Assembly (NCBI GenBank): GCA_050179115.1
Contig: JBFXFL010000011.1
Span: 1-63,790 of the forward strand
DNA length: 63,790 bases
Direction of reading: 5' to 3'
Origin: JAGPUQ01 sp050179115
GTDB taxonomy: Bacteria; Pseudomonadota; Gammaproteobacteria; Pseudomonadales; Porticoccaceae
Below are positions 47,992-55,805 of the stretch, piece by piece. The translations under genes and the position numbers were made by a program. Numbering within the stretch: position 1 is the stretch's first letter; every line of letters starts with the position of its first letter. The notes below the pieces were generated by a model, which saw only the letters and a program-made list of their open reading frames with translations, made no database searches and was not told where the DNA came from.

Positions 47992-49662
47992 TCAGCTCAG
48001 GCGCATCCCCGGGTAATGATTTTCCGCGAGCGTCTTGCATTCCTGCCGGAACACCGGCGCCGGCGCCGCGTACAGCAGCAGCGCGCGGGGTTTGCCGGGA
48101 ATGTTGCTGCCCATGATCCAGCTATCGGTTTTGCTCAACAGCGTCTTGTCGGCTTCTTGTTCCGCGTGGCGGGTCCATGCCGCTTCGGCCTCGGGTGTGG
48201 GCACCACTTCCCTGAGATTGCGCTCGCGCATGTAACTCATGAGATCGGTCACCCAATCCACGGTGATCTGCGCGCAGCGGGGCAGATTGCAGAACGCGGC
48301 GTGGGGGCCGATGTGCATGAACATGTTGGGAAAGCCGCTGACCTGGAGGCCCATGAAGGTTTTCAGTTCACGCGACCATTTGTCCTTGATCGAGCTGCCG
48401 TCCGGGCCGCGGATGTCGATGCGCGAAATGGCGCCGGTACCGGCATCGAAGCCGGTCGCGTAGATGATCACATCGAGTTCGTACTCCGCGGCTGTGGTCT
48501 TGATGCCTTTCGGCGTGATGCGCTCGATGGGGTTTTCGCGGATATCGACCAGGGTCACATGGTCCTGGTTATAGACCTCGTAATAGTTGGTTTCCATCGG
48601 TACCCGGCGCTGGCCGAAGCCGTGGGTGGTGGGCACCAGTTTCGCGGCGACGGCGGGATCCCTGACGCGTTCGCGAATCTTGCGGGCGACGAAATCCGAC
48701 AGCAATTTGTTGGCCCGCATGTCGGTCATGACATCGTGGAAATTGGCGAGCCAGATTGCGAAGCCACGACCATCATTCCAGAGCTTCTCGAAAATCGCCT
48801 CGCGCTCCTCGGCGCTGACATCGAACACCGAGCGCGGATCGAATTTGTGCATGAAAGCGCCAGCGGTTTCGTCGCACAGCCGGAAAATTTCCGGGTAGCT
48901 GGCCTTCAGCGCCGCCTGCTCTTCCGGTTTGATCGGCCCGTTGTGCAGCGGCGCGCACCAGTTCGCGGTGCGCTGGAAGACGTGCAGACTGGCGGCGCCG
49001 GCGGCGAGGTGCGGAATCAACTGCACCGCCGTCGCGCCGGTGCCGATGATGCCGACCCTTTTGCCCTGATAGACCGACTTGTCGCCGCCCAGGCCATTGG
49101 GATCCTGAGGCCAACGGGAGGTGTGAAGGGATTTGCCCTTGAAACTGTCGATGCCGGGGATATCGGGAAACTGCGTAGCCGAGAGCAGGCCGGTCGCCAT
49201 TATCATGAAGCGCGTGCGAATCCTGGTGTCGGCCTCGGTGACGATATCCCAGCAGTGCGCACTGGTATCGAAGGTTGCGGCCGTGACGCGGGTATTGAAC
49301 CGGATAAGCGGTCGCAGGTTGAATTTGTCCGCGACGTGATTCAGGTACGCCAGCGTCTCCGGCTGGGATGCGAAATGTTCGCTCCAGTTCCACTCCTGCA
49401 GCAATTCCTCCGAGAACGAATAGGCGTAGGTGTAGCTTTCGGAATCGAAGCGGGCGCCGGGGTAGCGGTTCCAGTACCAGGTGCCGCCGACGCCGCTGCC
49501 GGCTTCGATTCCCAGCACCGAAAAGCCCGCTTCGCGCAGACGGTAGATCTGGTACAGACCGGAAACGCCGGCGCCGATGACAACCGCGTCGTACTGGGGA
49601 GCCGCGTCCTGCGCGGTTCGGGGCGTTGAGGCGCTGACTGATGCTGTTGATGCATTTGACAT
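47992..49662 (-). CDS. Flavin-containing monooxygenase, Baeyer-Villiger type
   Basis: A 556-residue FAD/NADPH enzyme. The FAD Rossmann motif is AVVIGAGVSGLYQIYRLREAG (about residues 28-48), the NADPH motif VGIIGTGATAVQLIP (about 205), and the Baeyer-Villiger fingerprint FKGKSLHTSRWP (about 180) sits between them. Such enzymes insert oxygen into ketones, giving esters or lactones. The ATG at 49662 is chosen because GGAG lies seven bases upstream; an ATG 21 bases earlier is also in frame. It is divergent from the acyl-CoA dehydrogenase operon and may feed it. The substrate (cyclic, linear or steroid ketone) is not evident. Confidence 0.9.
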   Translation of the reverse strand: MSNASTASVSASTPRTAQDAAPQYDAVVIGAGVSGLYQIYRLREAGFSVLGIEAGSGVGGTWYWNRYPGARFDSESYTYAYSFSEELLQEWNWSEHFASQPETLAYLNHVADKFNLRPLIRFNTRVTAATFDTSAHCWDIVTEADTRIRTRFMIMATGLLSATQFPDIPGIDSFKGKSLHTSRWPQDPNGLGGDKSVYQGKRVGIIGTGATAVQLIPHLAAGAASLHVFQRTANWCAPLHNGPIKPEEQAALKASYPEIFRLCDETAGAFMHKFDPRSVFDVSAEEREAIFEKLWNDGRGFAIWLANFHDVMTDMRANKLLSDFVARKIRERVRDPAVAAKLVPTTHGFGQRRVPMETNYYEVYNQDHVTLVDIRENPIERITPKGIKTTAAEYELDVIIYATGFDAGTGAISRIDIRGPDGSSIKDKWSRELKTFMGLQVSGFPNMFMHIGPHAAFCNLPRCAQITVDWVTDLMSYMRERNLREVVPTPEAEAAWTRHAEQEADKTLLSKTDSWIMGSNIPGKPRALLLYAAPAPVFRQECKTLAENHYPGMRLS

Positions 49663-49990
49663 GGTGGTTCTCCGCAAGCTCATGTTGTTGGGTTGTTATA
49701 TAAGCCCTTGATTCCCGCGGTTGGTGTCGCTTCGGGTCCGCGCAGGATTTGTCGCTTCTCTCTACCACTTTTCGTGGCTCCGCGGATACTGTACATAGGA
49801 TCAGCCCCCGCGCCGACACAGCGCAACCGGACGGCACTTCGGCGCGAGGTCCGGCGGCGGGAGGTCCGGGCGTCCCGCGAGGTCCTGCCCGCGCGCCGCC
49901 GGTTTTGCCGATCCAGACATCAGTCTATAGAATCTCCGGGCCCGGCCGCCCGCCGATCCCCTTTCCGCGAATCACGCAACGAGTGTTTCA
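49663..49990. other. 328-bp divergent intergenic region
   Basis: The space between the monooxygenase and the acyl-CoA dehydrogenase holds one good promoter on the plus strand (49905-49933, listed separately), an AT-rich TATATAA near 49696 that may serve the monooxygenase on the minus strand, and a small CCAC-TTTTC-GTGG hairpin near 49768. No gene or repeat is recognised. Confidence 0.7.
49905..49933 (+). promoter_or_regulatory. Sigma-70 type promoter of the acyl-CoA dehydrogenase operon
   Basis: TTGCCG (49905-49910) and TAGAAT (49928-49933) are separated by exactly 17 bases and lie about 57 bases before the ATG at 49991. The -10 reads TATAGAAT with its flanking bases. Confidence 0.58.
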
Positions 49991-51151
<1,161 letters not shown>

Positions 51152-51160
51152 GGGGACGAG

Positions 51161-52018
51161 ATGACCGCTATCGATCTCGCGCATTTGCAACAGTGGCAGG
51201 GCCGCCAGGAAAGCACCACCGACCTGATCGCTCCCGCCAAGGTGGAAGCCATGGCAGCCACCCTCGATTGGGAGCAGGCCCCGGCGTCCGGCGATGAACT
51301 GCCCCGGCCCTGGCACTGGCTGTATTTTCTGCCGACCGCGCGGCAGTCGAAAATCGGTCGCGACGGCCACCCCGAGCGCGGCGGCTTTCTGCCGCCGGTG
51401 CCGCTGCCGCGGCGCATGTGGGCTTCGGGCAATGTCGAGTTTCTCGCGCCGCTGCGCGTGGGCGACGCCGCCACCCGCACCAGTACCGTCCAGAGCGTGA
51501 CCCACAAGCGTGGCGGCACCGGCGATCTGGTGTTCGTCACCGTCGCCCACGAAATCCGCGCACGCAATGTACTTTCGATTCGCGAAACCCAGAATCTGGT
51601 ATACCGCGAAGACCCGGACCCCGATGCCCCCGCGCCCAAGCCGGTGGCGCCGCCCGCGACGGCGGAATTCGGCCGCACCTGGATGCCCGATCCCGTACTG
51701 CTGTTTCGCTATTCGGCACTGACCTTCAACGGCCACCGCATTCACTACGACCGCGACTACGCCATGCGCGAGGAAGGCTATGCGGGGCTCGTGGTGCATG
51801 GGCCGCTGTCGGCGACCCTGCTGCTGGATCTGGTGCGCGCCGAGCTGCCGGGCGTCGAGATCGCGCAGTACGACTATCGCGCCGTGCGCCCGCTGATCGA
51901 CGGCAATCCCTTTCGCGTCGAGGGTTGCCGAACCGATGCCGGGCTGAGCCTGTGGGCGCTCGACCACACTGGCGCCGTCACCATGCAGGCCACCGCCACC
52001 CTGAGGAACGCCGGATGA
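51161..52018 (+). CDS. MaoC-like (FAS1-type dehydratase/hotdog) acyl-CoA hydratase
   Basis: A 285-residue double-hotdog protein resembling mesaconyl-C4-CoA (3-methylfumaryl-CoA) hydratases. The N-terminal half has PRPWHWLYFLP and RGGFLPPVPLPRRMWASG. The C-terminal half has LLFRYSALTFNGHRIHYDRDYA with the catalytic Asn/His-type region, followed by LVVHGPLSATLLLDL. It adds water to a 2-enoyl-CoA. The start codon lies 10 bases after the acyl-CoA dehydrogenase and its stop overlaps the lyase start, so the three are one operon. An itaconyl-CoA or related hydratase activity is an inference. Confidence 0.87.
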   Translation: MTAIDLAHLQQWQGRQESTTDLIAPAKVEAMAATLDWEQAPASGDELPRPWHWLYFLPTARQSKIGRDGHPERGGFLPPVPLPRRMWASGNVEFLAPLRVGDAATRTSTVQSVTHKRGGTGDLVFVTVAHEIRARNVLSIRETQNLVYREDPDPDAPAPKPVAPPATAEFGRTWMPDPVLLFRYSALTFNGHRIHYDRDYAMREEGYAGLVVHGPLSATLLLDLVRAELPGVEIAQYDYRAVRPLIDGNPFRVEGCRTDAGLSLWALDHTGAVTMQATATLRNAG

Positions 52019-52896
52019 GCACCAGCAATCCACTGCCCGCGTGGCGTTCGGCGCTGTTCGTGCCGGCGCACGTCGAGAAATTCGTCGCCAAGGCCCACAC
52101 GCGCGGTGCCGACGCCATCATTCTCGATCTGGAAGACAGCGTGCCGTTGCCCGAGAAGGCGAGTGCCCGCGCCGCCGTGCCCGGCGCAGCCGCGCAGATT
52201 GCCGGCCACGGCCTCGACGTGCTGGTGCGCATCAACCGGCCCTGGCGGCTCGCGGTGCGCGATCTGGAAGAAAGTGTCTGCGCGCAAGTCCACACCATCG
52301 CGGTGCCCAAGGTGGCGAGCGCCGATCATCTGACCTTCATCGCCGAGACCATCGACGAGATTGAAATCGACAAGGGACTGACGCCCGGCCACACCAGATT
52401 GCTCGCCTTTATCGAAGGCGTCGGCGGTCTCGCCCAGGTGGACGCCATCGCGCGGGCGTCGTCGCGCCTGATCGGACTGTTCCTGGGCGCCGAGGATTTC
52501 AGCGCCGAAGTGGGCATGCAGCCCACGGCCGAGGGCCTGTTTGGACCCAATCAGCAGATCGTGTTCGCCGCGCGGCGCGCCGGCATTCTGCCCTTTGGCT
52601 TCGTGGGCTCCATCGCCGATTACTCGGATCTGGATGCGTTTCGCGCCCGCATCCGTCAGGCGCGCGCGCTCGGCTTTGTCGGCGCGCTCGGCATCCATCC
52701 GAGTCAGGTCAGCATCATGAACGAGGAATTCGTGCCGGGTACCGAGGAAGTCGACCACGCGCGCGGGTTGCTCGAAACCTATGAGCAGGCCCTGGCCGAA
52801 GGACGCGGCGCCGCCGCCTACAAGGGCAAGATGATCGATGCGCCCGTGGTGGCGCGGGCGCGGGAAGTGCTGCGCGCGCACGCGGCGCGGGTCTAG
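52015..52896 (+). CDS. CitE-like CoA-ester lyase (malyl/citramalyl-CoA lyase family)
   Basis: A 293-residue TIM-barrel protein of the HpcH/HpaI-CitE group. It has SALFVPAHVEKFVAKA at the N-terminus, DAIILDLEDSVPLPEKASAR with the acidic metal ligands (about 38), VRINRPW for phosphate or CoA, LLAFIEGVGG (about 125), LFLGAEDFSAEVGM (about 155) and GALGIHPSQVSIMNEEF. These lyases split 3-hydroxyacyl-CoAs such as malyl-, methylmalyl- or citramalyl-CoA. The pairing by a four-base overlap (ATGA) with a MaoC-type hydratase suggests hydration followed by cleavage. Confidence 0.89.
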   Translation: MSTSNPLPAWRSALFVPAHVEKFVAKAHTRGADAIILDLEDSVPLPEKASARAAVPGAAAQIAGHGLDVLVRINRPWRLAVRDLEESVCAQVHTIAVPKVASADHLTFIAETIDEIEIDKGLTPGHTRLLAFIEGVGGLAQVDAIARASSRLIGLFLGAEDFSAEVGMQPTAEGLFGPNQQIVFAARRAGILPFGFVGSIADYSDLDAFRARIRQARALGFVGALGIHPSQVSIMNEEFVPGTEEVDHARGLLETYEQALAEGRGAAAYKGKMIDAPVVARAREVLRAHAARV

Positions 52897-52970
52897 CGCC
52901 GGGCTTCCATCGGAATATTCCGGAATTCGTTTTTCAATCACCGCATGCAGACCGCAACCGAGGAATCCCC

Positions 52971-53768
52971 ATGACCGAACCCGTGCTGTACCGGCAGGAA
53001 GGCCGCATCGCCATCATCACCCTGAACCGCGCCGATACCCGCAACGCGCTGTCCGACGAGGTCGTGCCGGCATTGATCGCCCAGCTCAAGCGCGCCAACG
53101 ACGACACCGGCATCAGCTGCGTGATCCTGACCGGTGCCGGACCGAGCTTTTCGTCCGGCGGCAACCTGAAGGAAATCCGCGCGATGACGCAGGAGAAAAA
53201 CCTCAGCGTGCACGAGATTCGCAACTGGTACATCGATTGTATCCAGCAGATTCCCCACACCATGGCCAAGCTCACCGTGCCGGTGATCTGCGCGGTCAAC
53301 GGCCACGCCATCGGCGCCGGCTGCGACCTCACCATGATGTGCGACATCCGCATCGCGTCGGAAAAAGCGGTGTTTGCCGAGAGCTTCATGCGCGTCGGCC
53401 TGATTCCCGGCGACGGCGGGGCCTGGTTCCTGCCGCGCGTGATCGGCCTGTCGCGTGCCTGCGAGATGAGCTACACCTGCGACATGATCGATGCGCAAAA
53501 GGCCGAGCGCTGGGGCATGGTGTCCGAAGTCGTGCCCCACGAACAATTGCTGGACGCGGCGCTGGCCATGGCCAAACGCATCGTCGCGCATCCGCCCATG
53601 GGCGTGCGCTACGCGAAGAAACTGCTCGTGGAGTCCCAGCACATGCCGCTGACTGCGGCACTGGAAATGGCGGCCGGCATGCAGGCAACGCTCCAGAATA
53701 CCGAGGATCATCTCGAAGCCATCGACGCGGCATTGGAGAAACGCACGCCAGCGTTCAAGGGCCGCTGA
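52971..53768 (+). CDS. Crotonase-family protein with altered active site
   Basis: A 265-residue crotonase: SSGGNLKEIRAM carries the first oxyanion-hole segment, and GAGCDLTMMCDIRIASE the second. The two usual catalytic glutamates are not both present: the first is Asp (GCDLTMMCD) and the second falls on Phe (AESFMRVGLIPGDGGAW). This suggests a reaction other than simple enoyl-CoA hydration, such as isomerisation, ring opening or thioester hydrolysis. The ATG at 52971 is preceded by GAGGAA. It is 74 bases after the lyase gene and probably belongs to the same operon. Confidence 0.86.
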   Translation: MTEPVLYRQEGRIAIITLNRADTRNALSDEVVPALIAQLKRANDDTGISCVILTGAGPSFSSGGNLKEIRAMTQEKNLSVHEIRNWYIDCIQQIPHTMAKLTVPVICAVNGHAIGAGCDLTMMCDIRIASEKAVFAESFMRVGLIPGDGGAWFLPRVIGLSRACEMSYTCDMIDAQKAERWGMVSEVVPHEQLLDAALAMAKRIVAHPPMGVRYAKKLLVESQHMPLTAALEMAAGMQATLQNTEDHLEAIDAALEKRTPAFKGR

Positions 53769-53822
53769 CAGTCGCTTCCGTGCGGGATGGCGAGCATCGG
53801 CATTCTGTTCGGCGCGATAACG

Positions 53823-53842
53823 GGTTCCCGCTGCGCGGGACC
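53823..53842. terminator. GC-rich hairpin after the crotonase gene
   Basis: GGTTCCCGC and GCGGGACC around a TGC loop pair with one bulged base, 55 bases after the crotonase stop. It could end the catabolic operon or be a degenerate REP unit. No T-run follows. Confidence 0.4.
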
Positions 53843-53866
53843 GACAAAATGAGGGCTTTCGGAGAG

Positions 53867-53885
53867 ATTCCCAAGCCACGGGAAT
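53867..53885. promoter_or_regulatory. Palindrome upstream of the WYL regulator
   Basis: ATTCCC (53867-53872) and GGGAAT (53880-53885) form a 6-bp inverted repeat with a 7-base centre, 36 bases before the ATG of the regulator. It is a candidate operator for autoregulation; no experiment or family motif backs it. Confidence 0.4.
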
Positions 53886-53920
53886 GAGCGGGGATTGGGA
53901 TAAATTGCACGGAGGCGAAT

Positions 53921-54898
53921 ATGGACAGGTTCGAGCAGGTACATCTGGTGCACCGGCTGTTGCGCGATGCCCGCCGACCCGTCTCCGCCGCCAGCCTGAT
54001 GGAGCGGCTTGAATGCAGTCGGTCGACGCTGACCCGCCTGCTCGCCTTCATGCGCGACCGGCTCGACGCCCCCCTGGAGACCGATCACGCCGAAGGCGGC
54101 TACTGGTATGGCCCGATCGACCAAGGGACCTACGAACTGCCGGGGCTGTGGTTCAATGCCTCCGAACTCCATGCGCTGCTCGCCACCCAGCAACTGTTGC
54201 GCGAGGTGCATCCCGGCCTGCTCGCCGGAGAGATCGCGCCGCTGCGCCAGCGCATCGAGCGTCTCCTGGCACGGGAGCAATTGGGCGCCGGTGAAGCGCC
54301 GCGCCGCATACGCATTCTCACCATGGCGACCAGAACCGCGTCGACTGAGGTGTTTGGCGCTGTCGCGGCGGCGGTGCTCCAGCGTTACCGGCTGAGAATC
54401 GACTACCACAATCGCGGCGACGACCAACGCAGCCAGCGCATCGTTTCACCCCAGCGGCTCACCCACTACCGCGACAACTGGTATCTCGACGCCTGGTGCC
54501 ATCGCTCCGAAGGATTGCGCAGCTTCACCCTCGACCGCATCCGCGACCCAAGGCGCGACCCGGATCCCATCCAGGATCTGACCGACGCCGAACTCGATGC
54601 CCACTTCGCCACCGCCTACGGCATCTTCGCCGGCCTGCCCGATAAAACCGCCGTGCTCGAATTCAACGCGTACCGCGCGCGCTGGGTGGCGGATGAGCGC
54701 TGGCACCCCCAGCAGAAAGGCCGTCTCCTGCCCGACGGCCGCTATCGACTCGAAATTCCCTATCACCGTGCTGACGAGCTGATTCTCGACATCCTCCGTT
54801 ACGGTCCGGATGTGGAGGTGCTGGCGCCGGCTGACTTGCGGCAGGCCGTAGCGGAACGGTTGCAACGCGCCGCGGCCATTTATTTCTCATCCCCTTGA
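53921..54898 (+). CDS. WYL-domain transcriptional regulator (YafY type)
   Basis: A 325-residue DNA-binding protein: an N-terminal HTH_11-like winged helix (VSAASLMERLECSRSTLTRLLAFM, about residues 25-48), a WYL domain in the middle (LTHYRDNWYLDAWCHRSEGLRSFTLDRI, about 178-205) and a WCX-type C-terminal region. WYL proteins often control defence systems and CRISPR loci by sensing nucleic acid ligands, although many regulate other genes. GGAGG precedes the ATG. It lies between the catabolic operon and the toxin-antitoxin/CRISPR block in the same direction, so its target could be either. Confidence 0.9.
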   Translation: MDRFEQVHLVHRLLRDARRPVSAASLMERLECSRSTLTRLLAFMRDRLDAPLETDHAEGGYWYGPIDQGTYELPGLWFNASELHALLATQQLLREVHPGLLAGEIAPLRQRIERLLAREQLGAGEAPRRIRILTMATRTASTEVFGAVAAAVLQRYRLRIDYHNRGDDQRSQRIVSPQRLTHYRDNWYLDAWCHRSEGLRSFTLDRIRDPRRDPDPIQDLTDAELDAHFATAYGIFAGLPDKTAVLEFNAYRARWVADERWHPQQKGRLLPDGRYRLEIPYHRADELILDILRYGPDVEVLAPADLRQAVAERLQRAAAIYFSSP

Positions 54899-55011
54899 AA
54901 AACGCGCCGGGTTTGCTCGCGTTTTGAGCAAACCGCGGGGTTATAAAGGGTTTACCACACCTCCAGCTGAACGAGATCAATAGAGTGCAAGAACTGCTGT
55001 CGCCGTCTGAA

Positions 55012-55040
55012 TTGTTCCCGACCCAAAGCAGGACTAACAT
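55012..55040 (+). promoter_or_regulatory. Promoter of the Phd/PIN module
   Basis: TTGTTC (55012-55017) and TAACAT (55035-55040) are separated by 17 bases and lie just before the antitoxin gene. Confidence 0.5.
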
Positions 55041-55058
55041 GACCGCTTTATATGGTCA
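55040..55058. promoter_or_regulatory. Candidate operator of the Phd/PIN module
   Basis: TGACC (55040-55044) and GGTCA (55054-55058) form an inverted repeat with a 9-base centre at the expected transcription start, ideal for antitoxin autoregulation. The ribosome-binding site AAGGAG begins at 55061. Confidence 0.5.
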
Positions 55059-55071
55059 CAAAGGAGCCGCC

Positions 55072-55341
55072 ATGAACATCAGCGCCGCCGAGTTCAAAGC
55101 CAAGTGCCTGAAACTGCTCGACCAGGTCGCCGCCACCCACGAACCCCTGATCATCACCAAGCGCGGCAAGCCGGTTGCCAAGCTGGTGCCCATCGAAGAT
55201 GAAGCGCGCACCCCGTTGTTCGGCTACATGAAAGGCACGGTCACTATCGTTGGTGACATAGTCGCGCCTCTGGATGAGGCATGGTCTGCGGAAACGGGTG
55301 ACGAAGACGACCTCTACGCCGAGCTGAGGCCCAAAAAATGA
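55072..55341 (+). CDS. Phd/YefM-family antitoxin
   Basis: An 89-residue antitoxin. MNISAAEFKAKCLKLLDQV and PLIITKRGKPVAKLVPI are the Phd/YefM N-terminal DNA-binding pattern, and the acidic tail (TGDEDDLYAELRPKK) should bind the toxin. AAGGAG lies just before the ATG at 55072. The stop overlaps the toxin start by four bases. It is followed, after the toxin, by the CRISPR-Cas operon. Confidence 0.92.
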   Translation: MNISAAEFKAKCLKLLDQVAATHEPLIITKRGKPVAKLVPIEDEARTPLFGYMKGTVTIVGDIVAPLDEAWSAETGDEDDLYAELRPKK

Positions 55342-55754
55342 ACGGCCTGCTACTCGATACCCACATCTGGCTGTGGGTTGCGGAAGGTATCGCAGGCCGC
55401 GTCAGTCCACCGGTGCTGGCGGCAATCGAGCAGGCGAGAGTCGATCGCCGCCTCTATGTCTCGGCCATCAGCGTCTGGGAAATCGGGCTGCTGTGCGCGA
55501 AAGAGAAAATTCGGCTGTCCGCACCGGTGCGCGAATGGATCACTCAGGCCATTGCCCGGCCAGGATTGGAGTTGTTGCCGCTCGACGCGGAAACAGCACT
55601 GGAGAGCACCCGCCTCCCCGGTGCGCCTCACGGTGACCCGGCCGACCGGTTCCTGATCGCGGCCGCACGCAGCAATGAACTCACACTGGTGACCGCCGAC
55701 AGCAAAATCCAGGCATATGGGCAACTGGGTTATGTCAGGGTGCTGGCGGCGTGA
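55338..55754 (+). CDS. PIN-domain ribonuclease toxin
   Basis: A 138-residue PIN toxin with acidic residues in LLLDTHIWLWV (Asp7), ISVWEIGLL (Glu, about 48), GDPADRFLIAAA (Asp, about 100) and LVTADSKIQAY (Asp). All metal-binding positions appear intact. ATGA overlap with the antitoxin ensures coupled translation. The cas3 start is 51 bases downstream in the same direction, and no strong promoter could be found between them, so read-through from the toxin module into cas3 is possible. Confidence 0.92.
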   Translation: MNGLLLDTHIWLWVAEGIAGRVSPPVLAAIEQARVDRRLYVSAISVWEIGLLCAKEKIRLSAPVREWITQAIARPGLELLPLDAETALESTRLPGAPHGDPADRFLIAAARSNELTLVTADSKIQAYGQLGYVRVLAA

Positions 55755-55805
55755 GTGGTGCCGAGACTAGATAAGACTGCCGAATTCACGACAGGATGAC
55801 ATCGA

